In this document: positions 53,007 through 63,218 of the stretch, one piece after another
Layout of the letters: each line of letters starts with the position of its first letter
Numbering within the stretch: the first letter of the stretch is position 1
Assembly (NCBI RefSeq): GCF_005877885.1
Contig: NZ_VCHY01000015.1
Coordinates: 79,562 to 143,561 of the forward strand
Direction of reading: 5' to 3'
DNA length: 64,000 nt
Origin: Labilibacter sediminis
GTDB taxonomy: Bacteria > Bacteroidota > Bacteroidia > Bacteroidales > Marinilabiliaceae
Program-made: the position numbers and the translations under genes
Notes under the pieces: generated by a model
Told to the model about the DNA's origin: nothing
Databases searched by the model: none
Seen by the model: the letters and a program-made list of their open reading frames with translations, nothing else

Positions 53007-54413
53007 TTATTTCTTTTTAGGTTGTTTTTTTGGTTTCGAAATACGGGCGTTTATTTCTTTAGCTTTCGCTTTCATTTTATTCATTAACCTTTCGGCTATT
53101 TCAGGGTAAAGCTCAGCCACGTTATGTTTTTCACCCACATCGTGTTTCATATTATATAATTCCATTTCAATGGGATCATATAATGTAAGACCAGCATCTT
53201 CTCTGCGCTCGTTTGAATAGCGTAATTTCCATTCACCTTCTCTGACTGCTTCAATGGTTTTGCCTTTTAAATAAAAGAATTCTGTACGAGGAGATTTGGC
53301 TTCTCTTTTTAGGAAAGGAAGAATGTTAACTCCGTCAAATTCTTTGTTAGCGGGTTTTTTAATGCCTGCAATTTCAAGAAGAGTAGGGAAGATGTCCATG
53401 GTAGTTACAATGTCCGATGAAACCTGACCAGCTGGTATTTCATTCTTCCAGTAAAAAATACCAGGAACTCTCATGCCTCCTTCGTAGGTGCTGGCTTTAG
53501 ATCCTCTTAAAGGTCCGGTTGTTCCCTGATGCCACGGCTCAACTCCTTTCGCTAACATTCTATCGGGTAACTCGTGCCAGGGGCCATTGTCGCTGGTAAA
53601 TACAATTAAGGTATTGTCATCAATATTTGCCGCTTTAAGAGCATTCATGATTTCACCCACGCTCCAGTCTATATTTTCTATTACATCGCCATATAATCCA
53701 CCTTCAGAGGTGCCTTTAAACTGATCGTTTGTGCTAATAGGCAAGTGAGGCATGCTGTAAGGGACATATAAAAAGAATGGTTGATCTTTAGTTTCATTAA
53801 TAAATTTAATGGCTTCCGTTGTAAAGTCATTTGTTAAACTTTCCTGATCGTAATCGACGGTTTTAACAGCCTTATCATCAATGTAAAGTTTTAGCGGCAC
53901 ATCGGTATCAACCCAAGGCTTAATCATGTCGTTACTATATGGCAGACCATAAAACTTATCGAATCCTTTACCAGTTGGCATTAATTCTTTTGTTGCGTGA
54001 CCTAGATGCCATTTCCCAATCGCCATTGATTTATACCCTGCTGTTTTTAATACCTCAGGTATAATTAATTCTTCGGAAGGGAAACCATTTTTAGAGTTAG
54101 GTCCCAGGTTACCCGGTAAGGTATGGATTGGGTAACGACCTGACATTAATGCGGCTCTTGAAGGAGTACAAACCGGACCTGCAACATAAAAAGAAGTCAA
54201 TTTTAATCCTTCTTCAGCTAACTTATCGATATGTGGAGTGCGGATGTTTGGATTTCCGTAGCATGATAAATCAGCATATGCCATATCATCAGCAAAAAAT
54301 ACTATAATATTTGGTTTCTGAGGTTCGGAGCTGTTATGCGCAGTACAGCTAACAAAAGGTAGTATAGCTAATGCAACAACTAATTTAATGATAGTGTTTC
54401 TTAAAAAGTTCAT
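53007..54413 (-). CDS. Family S1 sulfatase, lipoprotein
   Basis: The 468-residue arylsulfatase-type enzyme hydrolyses sulfate esters from sugars. The formylglycine site is Cys82 in VCTPSRAALMSGRYP. Metal ligands include Asp42-Asp43 in FFADDMAYADL and the late VFTSDNGPWHE. GKWHLGH is also present. A lipobox (Cys23, PFVSCTAH) anchors it to a membrane. It lies between another sulfatase and a GH92 mannosidase in one operon. The anaerobic sulfatase-maturating enzyme is not obvious in the window; the radical SAM protein at 37876 does not look like it. Confidence 0.92.
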   Translation of the reverse strand: MNFLRNTIIKLVVALAILPFVSCTAHNSSEPQKPNIIVFFADDMAYADLSCYGNPNIRTPHIDKLAEEGLKLTSFYVAGPVCTPSRAALMSGRYPIHTLPGNLGPNSKNGFPSEELIIPEVLKTAGYKSMAIGKWHLGHATKELMPTGKGFDKFYGLPYSNDMIKPWVDTDVPLKLYIDDKAVKTVDYDQESLTNDFTTEAIKFINETKDQPFFLYVPYSMPHLPISTNDQFKGTSEGGLYGDVIENIDWSVGEIMNALKAANIDDNTLIVFTSDNGPWHELPDRMLAKGVEPWHQGTTGPLRGSKASTYEGGMRVPGIFYWKNEIPAGQVSSDIVTTMDIFPTLLEIAGIKKPANKEFDGVNILPFLKREAKSPRTEFFYLKGKTIEAVREGEWKLRYSNERREDAGLTLYDPIEMELYNMKHDVGEKHNVAELYPEIAERLMNKMKAKAKEINARISKPKKQPKKK

Positions 54414-54447
54414 GTTTAGTATTTTATCATTTAATATTTAAGGGCTA

Positions 54448-55968
54448 CTATCTGTCAATACCAAAGCTATGTCCTTGTTTCAGGTGTTGCTCAAGCTTTT
54501 TAGCCAGTTCTTTTACAATTTCAGGTTTCTCATCCCAAAGGTTAACTTCTTGCTTAGGATCGTCTTTAAGGTTATATAGCTGCCCTTTACCACTATTCAG
54601 TGTGGCATCCATTTCAGCTTTTTTATTTTTTTTGTTTTTAGCTGTTGATTTACCATAAGGACCTCCACAACCTATAAAAGGAGCATATACCCAGTCGCCG
54701 CTTCTAATAATATCGTATCCAAAAAATGTATTTAGTACCGCATATTCGCGAATCGGCTTTTTAACTTTTTCGTTTTTTAAGTATGGTAATATGCTATAGC
54801 TGTCTTCAGCACATCCTTTAGGAAGCTCGTCGTTAAAATAGTTCGCTACCGTAGCATAAAAATCTTCTACCTGAGTAAGTTCGTGGTTAACAGTACCCGG
54901 CACTGTAATTCCAGGCCACTTAACAATCATAGGTATCCTATGACCACCTTCGTACATATCACCTTTTACACCTCTCCATTCTGCATTCATGTTATGACCA
55001 TAATGCGTTTTGGCACTGCCAACACCATGAGGGTTCATGTGTGCTGCGTTGGCACGTCCATGAGAGCCATTATCACTTGAGAAAATCACTAAGGTATTTT
55101 CATCCATTCCATGCTCTTTAAGCTTTTTCAATACTTCACCAACAACCCAGTCTGTTTCCATAACGAAATCACCGTACCAGCCTACCAGGCTTTTTCCTTG
55201 CCACTCTTTGGCAGGGAATATAGGTGTATGTATAGATGTTAAGGCAAAGTATAAAAAGAAAGGTTCATCTTTTGTAGCAGCTTGCTTGTCGATATAAGAA
55301 AGGGCATCTGCAGTTACTGTTCCTAATATTGTTGAGAAATCCCAACCCGGAGCAGCAGGCTTTCCTTTTCTACCTTTTTCTGTTGGGATTACAGTTACCT
55401 TGCGATTACGCATGTAGGTGTATGGAGCTGAAGTTGAAGCACCATGTAGGCCGAAAAAGTAATCAAAACCTTGATCGTTAGGACCATCAGAAACAGGTAC
55501 GGTATAGTCTGTTTTATTGCTTAGCGGATGTTTTTCTCCGGGAGCACTATACCATGTTTGTCCTAAATGCCACTTACCAATACAAGCAGTATTGTATCCT
55601 TTTTCTTTTAGGTATTCAGCAATGGTTATTTGCTGAGGCTCAATCATACATTTATTGTTATTTGAGCCAATCTTTTCATCCCAGGTTTCGCGGGCAAACT
55701 GCCTGCCTGTTAAAAGACCGTAACGTGATGGGCTGCATACTGCAGCACCGGAGTGCGCATCTGTAAATCGGATTCCTTCTTTTGCTAGTTGGTCGATATT
55801 TGGTGTAGGAATTTTACCTTCAGGGTAGTTTGCCTGAACATCACCATAACCTAAGTCATCGGCAAAAATATATACGATGTTTGGTTTTTTTTGAGCCAAA
55901 ATCGGCATTGTGAGTACCGCAAGTAAGGCTAAGATTAAGCATTTTTTCATGTGTTTAATTTTTTTCAT
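54448..55968 (-). CDS. Family S1 sulfatase, periplasmic
   Basis: The 506-residue sulfatase has a Sec signal peptide (CLILALLAVLTMPILAQ). The formylglycine site is Cys78 in VCSPSRYGLLTGR and metal ligands Asp37-Asp38 lie in FADDLGYGDV. GKWHLGQTW and VIFSSDNGSHG are also in place. There is no lipobox or T9SS tail, so it is probably periplasmic. It resembles the type that often removes 6-O-sulfates, but that is not certain. A second in-frame ATG at 55950 gives a shorter signal. It is first of a three-gene operon with the next sulfatase and GH92. Confidence 0.92.
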   Translation of the reverse strand: MKKIKHMKKCLILALLAVLTMPILAQKKPNIVYIFADDLGYGDVQANYPEGKIPTPNIDQLAKEGIRFTDAHSGAAVCSPSRYGLLTGRQFARETWDEKIGSNNNKCMIEPQQITIAEYLKEKGYNTACIGKWHLGQTWYSAPGEKHPLSNKTDYTVPVSDGPNDQGFDYFFGLHGASTSAPYTYMRNRKVTVIPTEKGRKGKPAAPGWDFSTILGTVTADALSYIDKQAATKDEPFFLYFALTSIHTPIFPAKEWQGKSLVGWYGDFVMETDWVVGEVLKKLKEHGMDENTLVIFSSDNGSHGRANAAHMNPHGVGSAKTHYGHNMNAEWRGVKGDMYEGGHRIPMIVKWPGITVPGTVNHELTQVEDFYATVANYFNDELPKGCAEDSYSILPYLKNEKVKKPIREYAVLNTFFGYDIIRSGDWVYAPFIGCGGPYGKSTAKNKKNKKAEMDATLNSGKGQLYNLKDDPKQEVNLWDEKPEIVKELAKKLEQHLKQGHSFGIDR

Positions 55969-56374
55969 TTGTCACATGGAACTCTCAAATAAATTTAATC
56001 ATTCTATTGTGTGTAATTTGAATAATTGAATTTACATGTTCGTTTCATCTGTTTGTATTAATTGTTTTATTTAAATTTTAGATAATAACAGCGCATAATT
56101 CTCCCATTAACAATAGTTTCTTACTACTGATAAAGAACCTTTTTTCTAAATATAGATCTGGAATTTGTCTGTATACTCTTAAAACAAAATATGGCTAATG
56201 CAGCCCTACCTTAAACTGTTAATTTTTTGTGTTTTTTTGAAAGAAAAATGCATTTAATAATAGAAATTCCGGTTATATGAAGTGTTGTAAGAAGTGGATT
56301 GGTATAAAGTTTCTGCAAGAAAACTAAGTTTTTTCTTAAGAGCTTGAATCGAAGAGTTCAAGTTCAAGGCTTGG

Positions 56375-56426
56375 CCTTTTTGAAAATAAAGGAGTTTACT
56401 TTCGTAAATGACTGTTTTCAAAAAGG
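56375..56426. repeat. Long nested hairpin in the sulfatase-DUF4185 gap
   Basis: CCTTTTTGAAAA (56375-56386) pairs perfectly with TTTTCAAAAAGG (56415-56426), and GTTTAC/GTAAAT pair within the loop. CTTGAA/TTCAAG lie just to the left. The region 55969-56666 has no gene I can support; a 67-codon frame here is made of these palindromes. Confidence 0.75.
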
Positions 56427-56472
56427 ACGTAACGTAGAAATTGGACTTTTCGGGCAAGCACTATATAACAGT

Positions 56473-56515
56473 AAATGGTTATTAACTCTTAAGAATAAAA
56501 GAGTAATAACCATTT
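56473..56515. repeat. 18-bp hairpin, possible terminator of the DUF4185 gene
   Basis: AAATGGTTATTAACTCTT (56473-56490) pairs with AAGAGTAATAACCATTT (56499-56515) with one bulged base and an 8-nt loop. It lies 150 bp after the minus-strand stop, and no clear T-tract follows. Confidence 0.65.
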
Positions 56516-56666
56516 ATTGATGCTACTTATTTATTCATAGCCATGTGTTTGGCTGAATAAAATGTACTTTTTATAGGGCTAATAATGAAATTGAGTTCTA
56601 TTGTTATAAAGCCTTAATTTTATTAAGATTATTATATAGCTATCTGCTTTTGTAGTAATGATCGAA

Positions 56667-58595
56667 TTATTTCTTTATAATTTTTGAGCTCTCATTATTT
56701 ACACTTATGATGTATGCTCCCGGTGATAAATCAGAAAGATTAATGTAATTTTCAGTTGTAGTTTCCCGAATACATAATATACCACCGATAGACCAAACCT
56801 TTACATGGTTTTTAGACTGAGGATTAGAGAAGTGTATGATGTCTTTTACTGCAGTTGGGAATGCTACAGGAGTGTCTTCGGCAATTGACTCATTAAATAT
56901 TGAAGTAGGTGTTTGCTTAGAACTTGTTCTGCCAAATAAATTAATGTTTAGGATGTTAGCTACATCAGTACCATCCTGACTAGGATTTGTGATGTAAACT
57001 CTCCAATACCTGGCCTTTGTTTCTGTTATGTCAGCGTTGTAAATATCAGCAGTATTGCCAGTAACAACATCTACATCAACCCATCCGTTATCATCATAGT
57101 AATTGTCATTTACCTGGAGCTTAAAATCTTTTGTGTTTAAATGACTATCACCGCTAAGTTGTCCTTCATTTAAAACTTGCCACCTGTCAATATAATACTC
57201 TTGTCCTAAATCAATGGATATCCATTTATCTCCGGGAGTATTATCTTGCCATTTAGATTCATCCCTGGCATTGTTGTTAAATGCTTTTGTATGCTTAGTT
57301 GCAGTTTCTGTAAAACCTGAAGCATTGGTGTTGTTATATTTGTGAGATACGATAAATTGTGGCGCAGCGGTTGCAAAATTATTTAGGTCAATCCTAAAAA
57401 AACGTCCTCTGTTTTTATTATGATCTTTAACAATTGGTTGATACGAATTTAAACAGTATGAAACCAATAGTTCACCCGGTTCTGATAGGTGAGGGTGTGC
57501 TTTTGCTCCATAGAAATTTGGTACATTAGGACCTAATTCATCCATCTCTTCAACAATGCCCCATACAGGAACTCCGTCGCTCCATGGTCCAATTGGAGTG
57601 TCAGAAATTTTGTATTCGACAACCGGATGGGATAATTTTTTGGAATATATGGCCATGTATTTTCCGGAGAAAGGACCCGTTCTAATTGGAGTAATACTAT
57701 AACGATCACTAGAAACAATGGTAAAAATTTCAGCTTCGTCGGTATGTAAATCCATAAAGTTAGTAGTCCATTGGCTGCCGTTCCAAAATTCGTATTTGGT
57801 AAAATCGGTAAAATCTGCCTTGGGTACTCTGGCAACTACAGCCCCTCTTCTTGTTTTAATTTTACGAGCCCCATAAACATATACATAGCCATCAGGGGTG
57901 TGAGCGCCGCCTAACGTTGAATTATCCATTACTGCAGAACCTAATCGCGTATTGTCTGAACCATCTGAATAAAAGAAAGGTGTTGTTTCTATCATATTCG
58001 CAGAGTTGGTTAAATCAATATCATCATTTATAATGGGAATATGAACCATACTAACTCCCGAAACACCATCACCATTTTGTTCTACGGTCATAAACATATC
58101 GATCATCCCGTCCTGGTATATTCCATCCATAGCCCAGGCATGTTCGAGAAATATATTACGATTATATGCCGGATCCTGACGTTTATTGTCATCTTCGCCC
58201 CAATGATATTCAACATCACTAAATTGTGGATTATCCGGGTCTTGCAAAGGACTTAAGATACCAATTGCATGGTTCATCATCTTATCACCTGATACAACAT
58301 AGGTGTCAGGATCAATTCCTGTACAGGTATGAGAGTCGCTAAAAAGAATTAAGGTTTTGGTCGTTTGTTTTTGTCCCTGGCGATCATCTCCACTAAATGG
58401 CACCATAAATATACCATCTCCCGAGTACCAACCATCACCAGAAGTACGTTTGAATATCTGGTCCCATTCAGGAGCATCAGTGGTTTTAAGTGGCATGTCT
58501 AAGGATGGGTAATCTTGAGCAGTTGTTATTGTTGTTTGTGTAATGGAAATAATAAAGGTTAAAAGGTAAATTCTAATAGTAATGTACTTTTTCAT
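56667..58595 (-). CDS. DUF4185 protein with discoidin (F5/8 C) domain and T9SS tail
   Basis: From the ATG at 58595 the product is 642 residues with a signal peptide (ITIRIYLLTFIISITQTTITTAQ). The open frame extends 24 codons further, but that part lacks signal character. The DUF4185 region (about 35-400) shows WYSGDGIFMVPFSGDD, LILFSDSHTC, and GPWSDGVPVWG/KAHPHLSEPGELLVSYC, like GH43/117-type propellers. An F5/8 type C domain (about 425-545, KWISIDLGQEYYIDRWQVL and ARYWRVYITN) and a T9SS type A tail follow. It is a likely glycan-acting secreted protein. It is paralogous to the gene at 60754. Confidence 0.83.
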   Translation of the reverse strand: MKKYITIRIYLLTFIISITQTTITTAQDYPSLDMPLKTTDAPEWDQIFKRTSGDGWYSGDGIFMVPFSGDDRQGQKQTTKTLILFSDSHTCTGIDPDTYVVSGDKMMNHAIGILSPLQDPDNPQFSDVEYHWGEDDNKRQDPAYNRNIFLEHAWAMDGIYQDGMIDMFMTVEQNGDGVSGVSMVHIPIINDDIDLTNSANMIETTPFFYSDGSDNTRLGSAVMDNSTLGGAHTPDGYVYVYGARKIKTRRGAVVARVPKADFTDFTKYEFWNGSQWTTNFMDLHTDEAEIFTIVSSDRYSITPIRTGPFSGKYMAIYSKKLSHPVVEYKISDTPIGPWSDGVPVWGIVEEMDELGPNVPNFYGAKAHPHLSEPGELLVSYCLNSYQPIVKDHNKNRGRFFRIDLNNFATAAPQFIVSHKYNNTNASGFTETATKHTKAFNNNARDESKWQDNTPGDKWISIDLGQEYYIDRWQVLNEGQLSGDSHLNTKDFKLQVNDNYYDDNGWVDVDVVTGNTADIYNADITETKARYWRVYITNPSQDGTDVANILNINLFGRTSSKQTPTSIFNESIAEDTPVAFPTAVKDIIHFSNPQSKNHVKVWSIGGILCIRETTTENYINLSDLSPGAYIISVNNESSKIIKK

Positions 58596-58888
58596 AATAA
58601 ATAAAATGTAGATAGTTTTTATTTGAATTCTGGTTTTGTAAGTAATACTCTTACTTATTTGAAACACTGAATATTAGGTTGAACCCTACTTGGTTAAAGG
58701 AAAAAATATTTAAATTATTGTAGTTCTGTGATTTATAGTTGTGGTTTACCTTATGTAAATTAATTGAGGATAGTAAGGAATGTGTTATTAAATGTAGAAT
58801 TCATAATTTTTAGGTAGGGGTATAAATAAGCGAAAGTGTTATTTGTATGTAGAGAAAAAATCTAAATGCATAAAATTTTTACACAATT

Positions 58889-60682
58889 ATGAAAAAATAC
58901 CTATTCCTTTTTTTTGTTTTTAGCTTAGTATTTCAAAATACTCAGGCGTCTATAAAAACAAAAGCTTCATCCTCAGAAAAACCTAGTGTTTTATTAATTC
59001 ATTGCGATCAATTAAGTAAATGGCCTCTGAGTTGCTACTCCAAAAACTTACCTGATTATAAGGATTTAGATACGCCGCCAAGTTTAACACCAAATATAGA
59101 CAAGGTAGCGGAAAATGGACTGCTAATGAATAACTTTTGGTGTAATAGTGGAGTGTGTACTCCATCCAGAGCGAGTTTGCAAACAGGGCGTTATCCTGAT
59201 GCTACAGGAGCATATGAAAATGAAATTCCAATGAATTTGGATGAACATACCCTGGCTGATGCTTTTAACGCTGAAGGCTATACATCAGTATACATTGGTA
59301 AGTGGCATTTATTTGGTAATGGAAATAAAAAAGATCCTGCTACTGCCGGGTGGAGTTATGAGCCATTTAGGTTTAAAGAGCCAGATGTTCCATATGTAAC
59401 TTTTGGGTATCAGGATTTGATGTATCGTTATAATTCTTCGCATTTTAAATATCTCGACTTTATCGATAGAACTCAACCTCCATACGAGGATTATAATTTA
59501 GTTGGCCAAAATGATAATACCTATCCTACAAATGTGTTTTCAGATAAGGCTATTGATTTCATTAGGAATCAAGGGGAAAATCCATATTTCTTGATGTTGA
59601 GTATACCCGATCCTCATGGACCGGATAAACTGAGAGATGATTATGCAGAAAGAAATAGTGAAGATGATCAGTATGTACCTCCTACAGTTACAAGCGATCA
59701 GTTGGCAAAAACTCCCCGCAAAAGAAAGAAGTACTGCAATATGATTAGTTTAATTGATGATAAGGTAGGGGATATTCTGCAGGCAGTTGCTGAATCCAAC
59801 CCAAATACAATTATCATTTTTACTTCAGATCATGGTGATTATATGGGAGAGTACGGAAAGTTTGGAAAGAATTTAATGTATAGCTCTGCCAATAATATTC
59901 CTTTTCTTATACAATGGCCCGGCCATATTGCTGCAGGAGCTGTTATAGATGAAGTTGCAAGTAATGTAGACATTTATCCAACCTTGATGGGTTTAATTGG
60001 AGGGGAGCTAAGAGCAACAAATCCAATTCATGGAGAAGATTTTTCTCATATATTGTTGGGGCAAGGTGGAGAGTGGAAAGATGAAGCCGTTATTTACCAT
60101 AGTTCGCAGCAGTTTGCAGGAATAGTTAACCGTGATTATTACCTGTGGGTTTCTAATGATAATGATGCTGCTATTGATGATAAGTGGTATATGGAGCGTA
60201 ATGCTTTATTTTTAAGAGATGGTGGCTGGGAAAGTCCTGAAACAAATCAATTTAATAATGCTGACTATACAGATGTTAAGGAAGAGCTGATTAATAGAAT
60301 CAATTACTATAATAAAAGAGATAATGCAGGAGCCAGCACTTGGTTAATTAATCAGTTTGGGGAACCAAGTGTACCTAGTAATATATCTATTGTAAAAATA
60401 AATGATAATCAACAAAATACATCTGTTATTTCTTTAGAGCAGAATAGTCCTAATCCGGTAGCATCTACAACAAGTATTAATTATCAAATTAAAAAGTCAG
60501 GAAGGGTGCAGCTTAAAGTATATAATATTGCCCTTCAGGAGATTGAAGTATTGGTAGACGAGCATCAGGTTAAAGGGGGATACAAAGTACAGTTTGACTG
60601 CAGTAAGTATAATAGCGGAGTGTACTTCTATTCATTGTCCTTAGGTACTCTTGCCAATAGTAAAAAAATGTTGGTACTGTAA
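58889..60682 (+). CDS. Family S1 sulfatase with T9SS sorting domain
   Basis: The 597-residue sulfatase has a signal peptide to about residue 20. The formylglycine site is Cys90 in GVCTPSRASLQTGRYPD. The first metal motif reads HCDQLSKWPL, an Asp-Gln variant instead of Asp-Asp, known in some S1 subfamilies. TSDHGDYMGEYGKFGK is the second metal site. Unlike the other two sulfatases it ends in a T9SS type A domain (about 515-597, EQNSPNPVASTTSINY), so it is exported across the outer membrane. It is divergent from the DUF4185 gene and followed by a second DUF4185 gene, 71 nt on. Confidence 0.92.
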   Translation: MKKYLFLFFVFSLVFQNTQASIKTKASSSEKPSVLLIHCDQLSKWPLSCYSKNLPDYKDLDTPPSLTPNIDKVAENGLLMNNFWCNSGVCTPSRASLQTGRYPDATGAYENEIPMNLDEHTLADAFNAEGYTSVYIGKWHLFGNGNKKDPATAGWSYEPFRFKEPDVPYVTFGYQDLMYRYNSSHFKYLDFIDRTQPPYEDYNLVGQNDNTYPTNVFSDKAIDFIRNQGENPYFLMLSIPDPHGPDKLRDDYAERNSEDDQYVPPTVTSDQLAKTPRKRKKYCNMISLIDDKVGDILQAVAESNPNTIIIFTSDHGDYMGEYGKFGKNLMYSSANNIPFLIQWPGHIAAGAVIDEVASNVDIYPTLMGLIGGELRATNPIHGEDFSHILLGQGGEWKDEAVIYHSSQQFAGIVNRDYYLWVSNDNDAAIDDKWYMERNALFLRDGGWESPETNQFNNADYTDVKEELINRINYYNKRDNAGASTWLINQFGEPSVPSNISIVKINDNQQNTSVISLEQNSPNPVASTTSINYQIKKSGRVQLKVYNIALQEIEVLVDEHQVKGGYKVQFDCSKYNSGVYFYSLSLGTLANSKKMLVL

Positions 60683-60753
60683 TACATCCCCATCCATTTT
60701 ACGAAGTACATGAAATTGTTAATTATTAAAAGCTAACTCAATAAGAAAAGTTT

Positions 60754-63120
60754 ATGCATTATCGCAATAGATCAATTAATCTAATTTATATATTTATTTT
60801 TTTTAGCGCTGTGATTTGTGCTCAAAGGCCTTTGCGTTCTACAGAAATGCCTTTAAAAGTGGAAGGGGCTGCCGATTGGGATGAGATTTTTAGGCGCCAA
60901 ACAGGTAGTGGTTGGTTTTCCGGCGATGGCATTTATTCTGTGCCATTCAATGGTGATGATACCATGGGAAGCGGAGAAAATACCAAAACGTATTGGTTAT
61001 TTAGCGATTCGCGTATCGGAGGCCCTATTGATCCGGTCAGTAGAAAGATTACCAGCAGTAAAATGAATAAACATACGGTAGCTGTTTTAGATAGAGTAGG
61101 GACCAATGAGGTGCCTGTTTTTGATAATATGACCTACCATTTTGGAGGCACCATTGAAGCACCTGAAGAATTATTTGGACAACGCCTTTGGGCTTTGGAT
61201 GGAATATCCATCAGTAATGTGATTCATATGAATATGTCCAGTAAAGATGATGCCAACCGTGGTGTTTTTCGTGTTTCTGTGCCTGTAGTTAATGATGAAG
61301 CTGACTTTGATAATTTTACCATTGTACAGTGTCCTTATTATGAAGCTATCTCTGCAGATCATAAATCACATGCCAGATTGGGATCAGCTATTCTTGATTT
61401 AACTGTGCACGGTGGTTTTACAGATCAAACCAGCGATCATTATGGTTATGTATACAATTATGGTATGCGTAAATGGAATACCAATAGGGCTGTTGTGGTT
61501 GGCCGCGTGAAGCGTGAAGATTATACCGATTTTTCTAAATGGGAGTATTGGAATGGGGCAAATTGGGTTGTCAATAATTTTTCTGTTTGTACAGCAGAAT
61601 CAGCTGAATTGTTTGGGCAAATAGGTGACCGTTACAGTGTTTCCTATATCACTGAAGGTGTTTATGCCGGTAAGTTCCTGTTTATAAATGTGGCAAACAA
61701 CAATGAGCCCATAATTGAGTATCGATATGCGGATTCACCTCTTGGTCCTTGGAGCGATATTGTTCCAATGTATGCACCATTAAAAGAAATGGATGCCTAT
61801 GGAGTTGATTCTGTCAATTTTTATAATGCTAAAGCACATCCTCACCTTTCTCGTGATGGGAAATTATTGGTTTCCTATTGTGCCAATGTAAAACAGGTAA
61901 GAAGAGATTACCTGACAAGTGATAAGAACAGGGGGCGCTTTATCTGGGTTGATTTGCATAACAAAGCAGAGATTGCTCCTTTACATTTGGTTTCCCAGGA
62001 GATGAGTGCATCAGCTTCAACCGGAACTAATCCTCATTATGCATTTGGAGATAATGTGGAAGACACCAAAGCCTGGATGGCGACTGGTGCGAATCAGTGG
62101 TTACAGGTTGATCTTGGACAAACCTGTTATGTGAGTCGTTGGCAGGTACTGCACCAGGGCTGGATAAGAGAGGATGTTACGGGTAATACCAGGGATTTTC
62201 AGCTCGAAAAGAGCGATGATGGAATCAATTGGGAGGTTGTAGATGTGGTGACAGGAAATACAGCTGACATCACTGATCGTGATTTCCCGGAAACAGGGGC
62301 GCGGTATTGGCGAATGTATATCACAGAATCCAACAGCAATAGTACCGATGATATTAAAATCGTGAATATGAATTTGTTTGGTAGATTTCATCCATACAAA
62401 AGTATTCCCAACGAAAATATTTGTGTAGGTAAGCCTATTACGGCTGGAGGAAATAGTAGTGATAAAGAGCTGATGGTAGATGGCGACATGTATTCTAAAT
62501 GGGTTTTAGATGGTGATGCCGGTAATCAATGGTTTTATGTTGACCTGGAAGAGAATTATCTCATAGATCGAGTTGATTTGCGTAGTGGAGTTAATCGCAA
62601 TGATTTGGAAGTGTATAATGTTTGTGATTTTGATATAAGTGTGAGTGATGATGCAATCAACTGGGACGTTATTCGGGAGGTGAAATACAATATCAACCAC
62701 AAAGCAAGGTTAGAATTTGATGGCGTATCGGCTCGTTACATTAAGGTGGAAATTAAAAAGGCTCAACAAGGAGAGGGAACTGCAGTAAAGATATATGAAT
62801 TGGAAGCTTTTGGTCATAAAGATACCGATACTTTCATCCATTCTAATACAACAACAAATGGGTTAAGTCTTGAACTGATGGGACCTAATCCTGTGACTTT
62901 TAATACAAAATTTAGTTATTCAATTCCCAATGATGATAAAGTATCGTTAAAGGTGTATAATAACTTGGGGCAAGAAGTAGCTGTGCTTGCTAGTGGTTAT
63001 AAAAGCAAAGGAAATTATGAGGGACTTTTAAACATTAATAGTTTAAGTTCGGGTATTTATATAGCAAAACTCTTGTCTGGGAAAGACCAGGTCTTTATAA
63101 AGTTTGTCATTAAGCAGTAG
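60754..63120 (+). CDS. DUF4185 protein with two discoidin domains and T9SS tail
   Basis: The 788-residue paralogue of the protein encoded at 56667 has a signal peptide (LIYIFIFFSAVICAQ). Its DUF4185 propeller (about 30-405) shows WFSGDGIYSVPFNGDD, YWLFSDSRIGG and KAHPHLSRDGKLLVSYC. A first F5/8 C domain (about 420-545, QWLQVDLGQTCYVSRWQVL and ARYWRMYITE) and a second one (about 550-690, QWFYVDLEENYLIDRVDLR and ARYIKVEI) follow, then a T9SS type A domain (about 705-788). The extra discoidin domain is the main difference. It is likely co-transcribed with the T9SS sulfatase. Confidence 0.83.
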   Translation: MHYRNRSINLIYIFIFFSAVICAQRPLRSTEMPLKVEGAADWDEIFRRQTGSGWFSGDGIYSVPFNGDDTMGSGENTKTYWLFSDSRIGGPIDPVSRKITSSKMNKHTVAVLDRVGTNEVPVFDNMTYHFGGTIEAPEELFGQRLWALDGISISNVIHMNMSSKDDANRGVFRVSVPVVNDEADFDNFTIVQCPYYEAISADHKSHARLGSAILDLTVHGGFTDQTSDHYGYVYNYGMRKWNTNRAVVVGRVKREDYTDFSKWEYWNGANWVVNNFSVCTAESAELFGQIGDRYSVSYITEGVYAGKFLFINVANNNEPIIEYRYADSPLGPWSDIVPMYAPLKEMDAYGVDSVNFYNAKAHPHLSRDGKLLVSYCANVKQVRRDYLTSDKNRGRFIWVDLHNKAEIAPLHLVSQEMSASASTGTNPHYAFGDNVEDTKAWMATGANQWLQVDLGQTCYVSRWQVLHQGWIREDVTGNTRDFQLEKSDDGINWEVVDVVTGNTADITDRDFPETGARYWRMYITESNSNSTDDIKIVNMNLFGRFHPYKSIPNENICVGKPITAGGNSSDKELMVDGDMYSKWVLDGDAGNQWFYVDLEENYLIDRVDLRSGVNRNDLEVYNVCDFDISVSDDAINWDVIREVKYNINHKARLEFDGVSARYIKVEIKKAQQGEGTAVKIYELEAFGHKDTDTFIHSNTTTNGLSLELMGPNPVTFNTKFSYSIPNDDKVSLKVYNNLGQEVAVLASGYKSKGNYEGLLNINSLSSGIYIAKLLSGKDQVFIKFVIKQ

Positions 63121-63218
63121 TTGAATTTGTTAAAGTTACGCGTGTTGATAAACCTGGATTAATAAATATTAATCGCGTTAAGGTATAGGGGCATGATAAT
63201 ATTTTTTAGAAATAATAT

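Noticed and set aside
56254..56457. 67-codon minus-strand frame
   Set aside because: It runs through the long hairpins, has no recognisable domain, and has no neighbouring promoter.
58596..58667. Longer start of the DUF4185 gene at 58667
   Set aside because: The 24 added residues precede the natural signal peptide and look non-coding.
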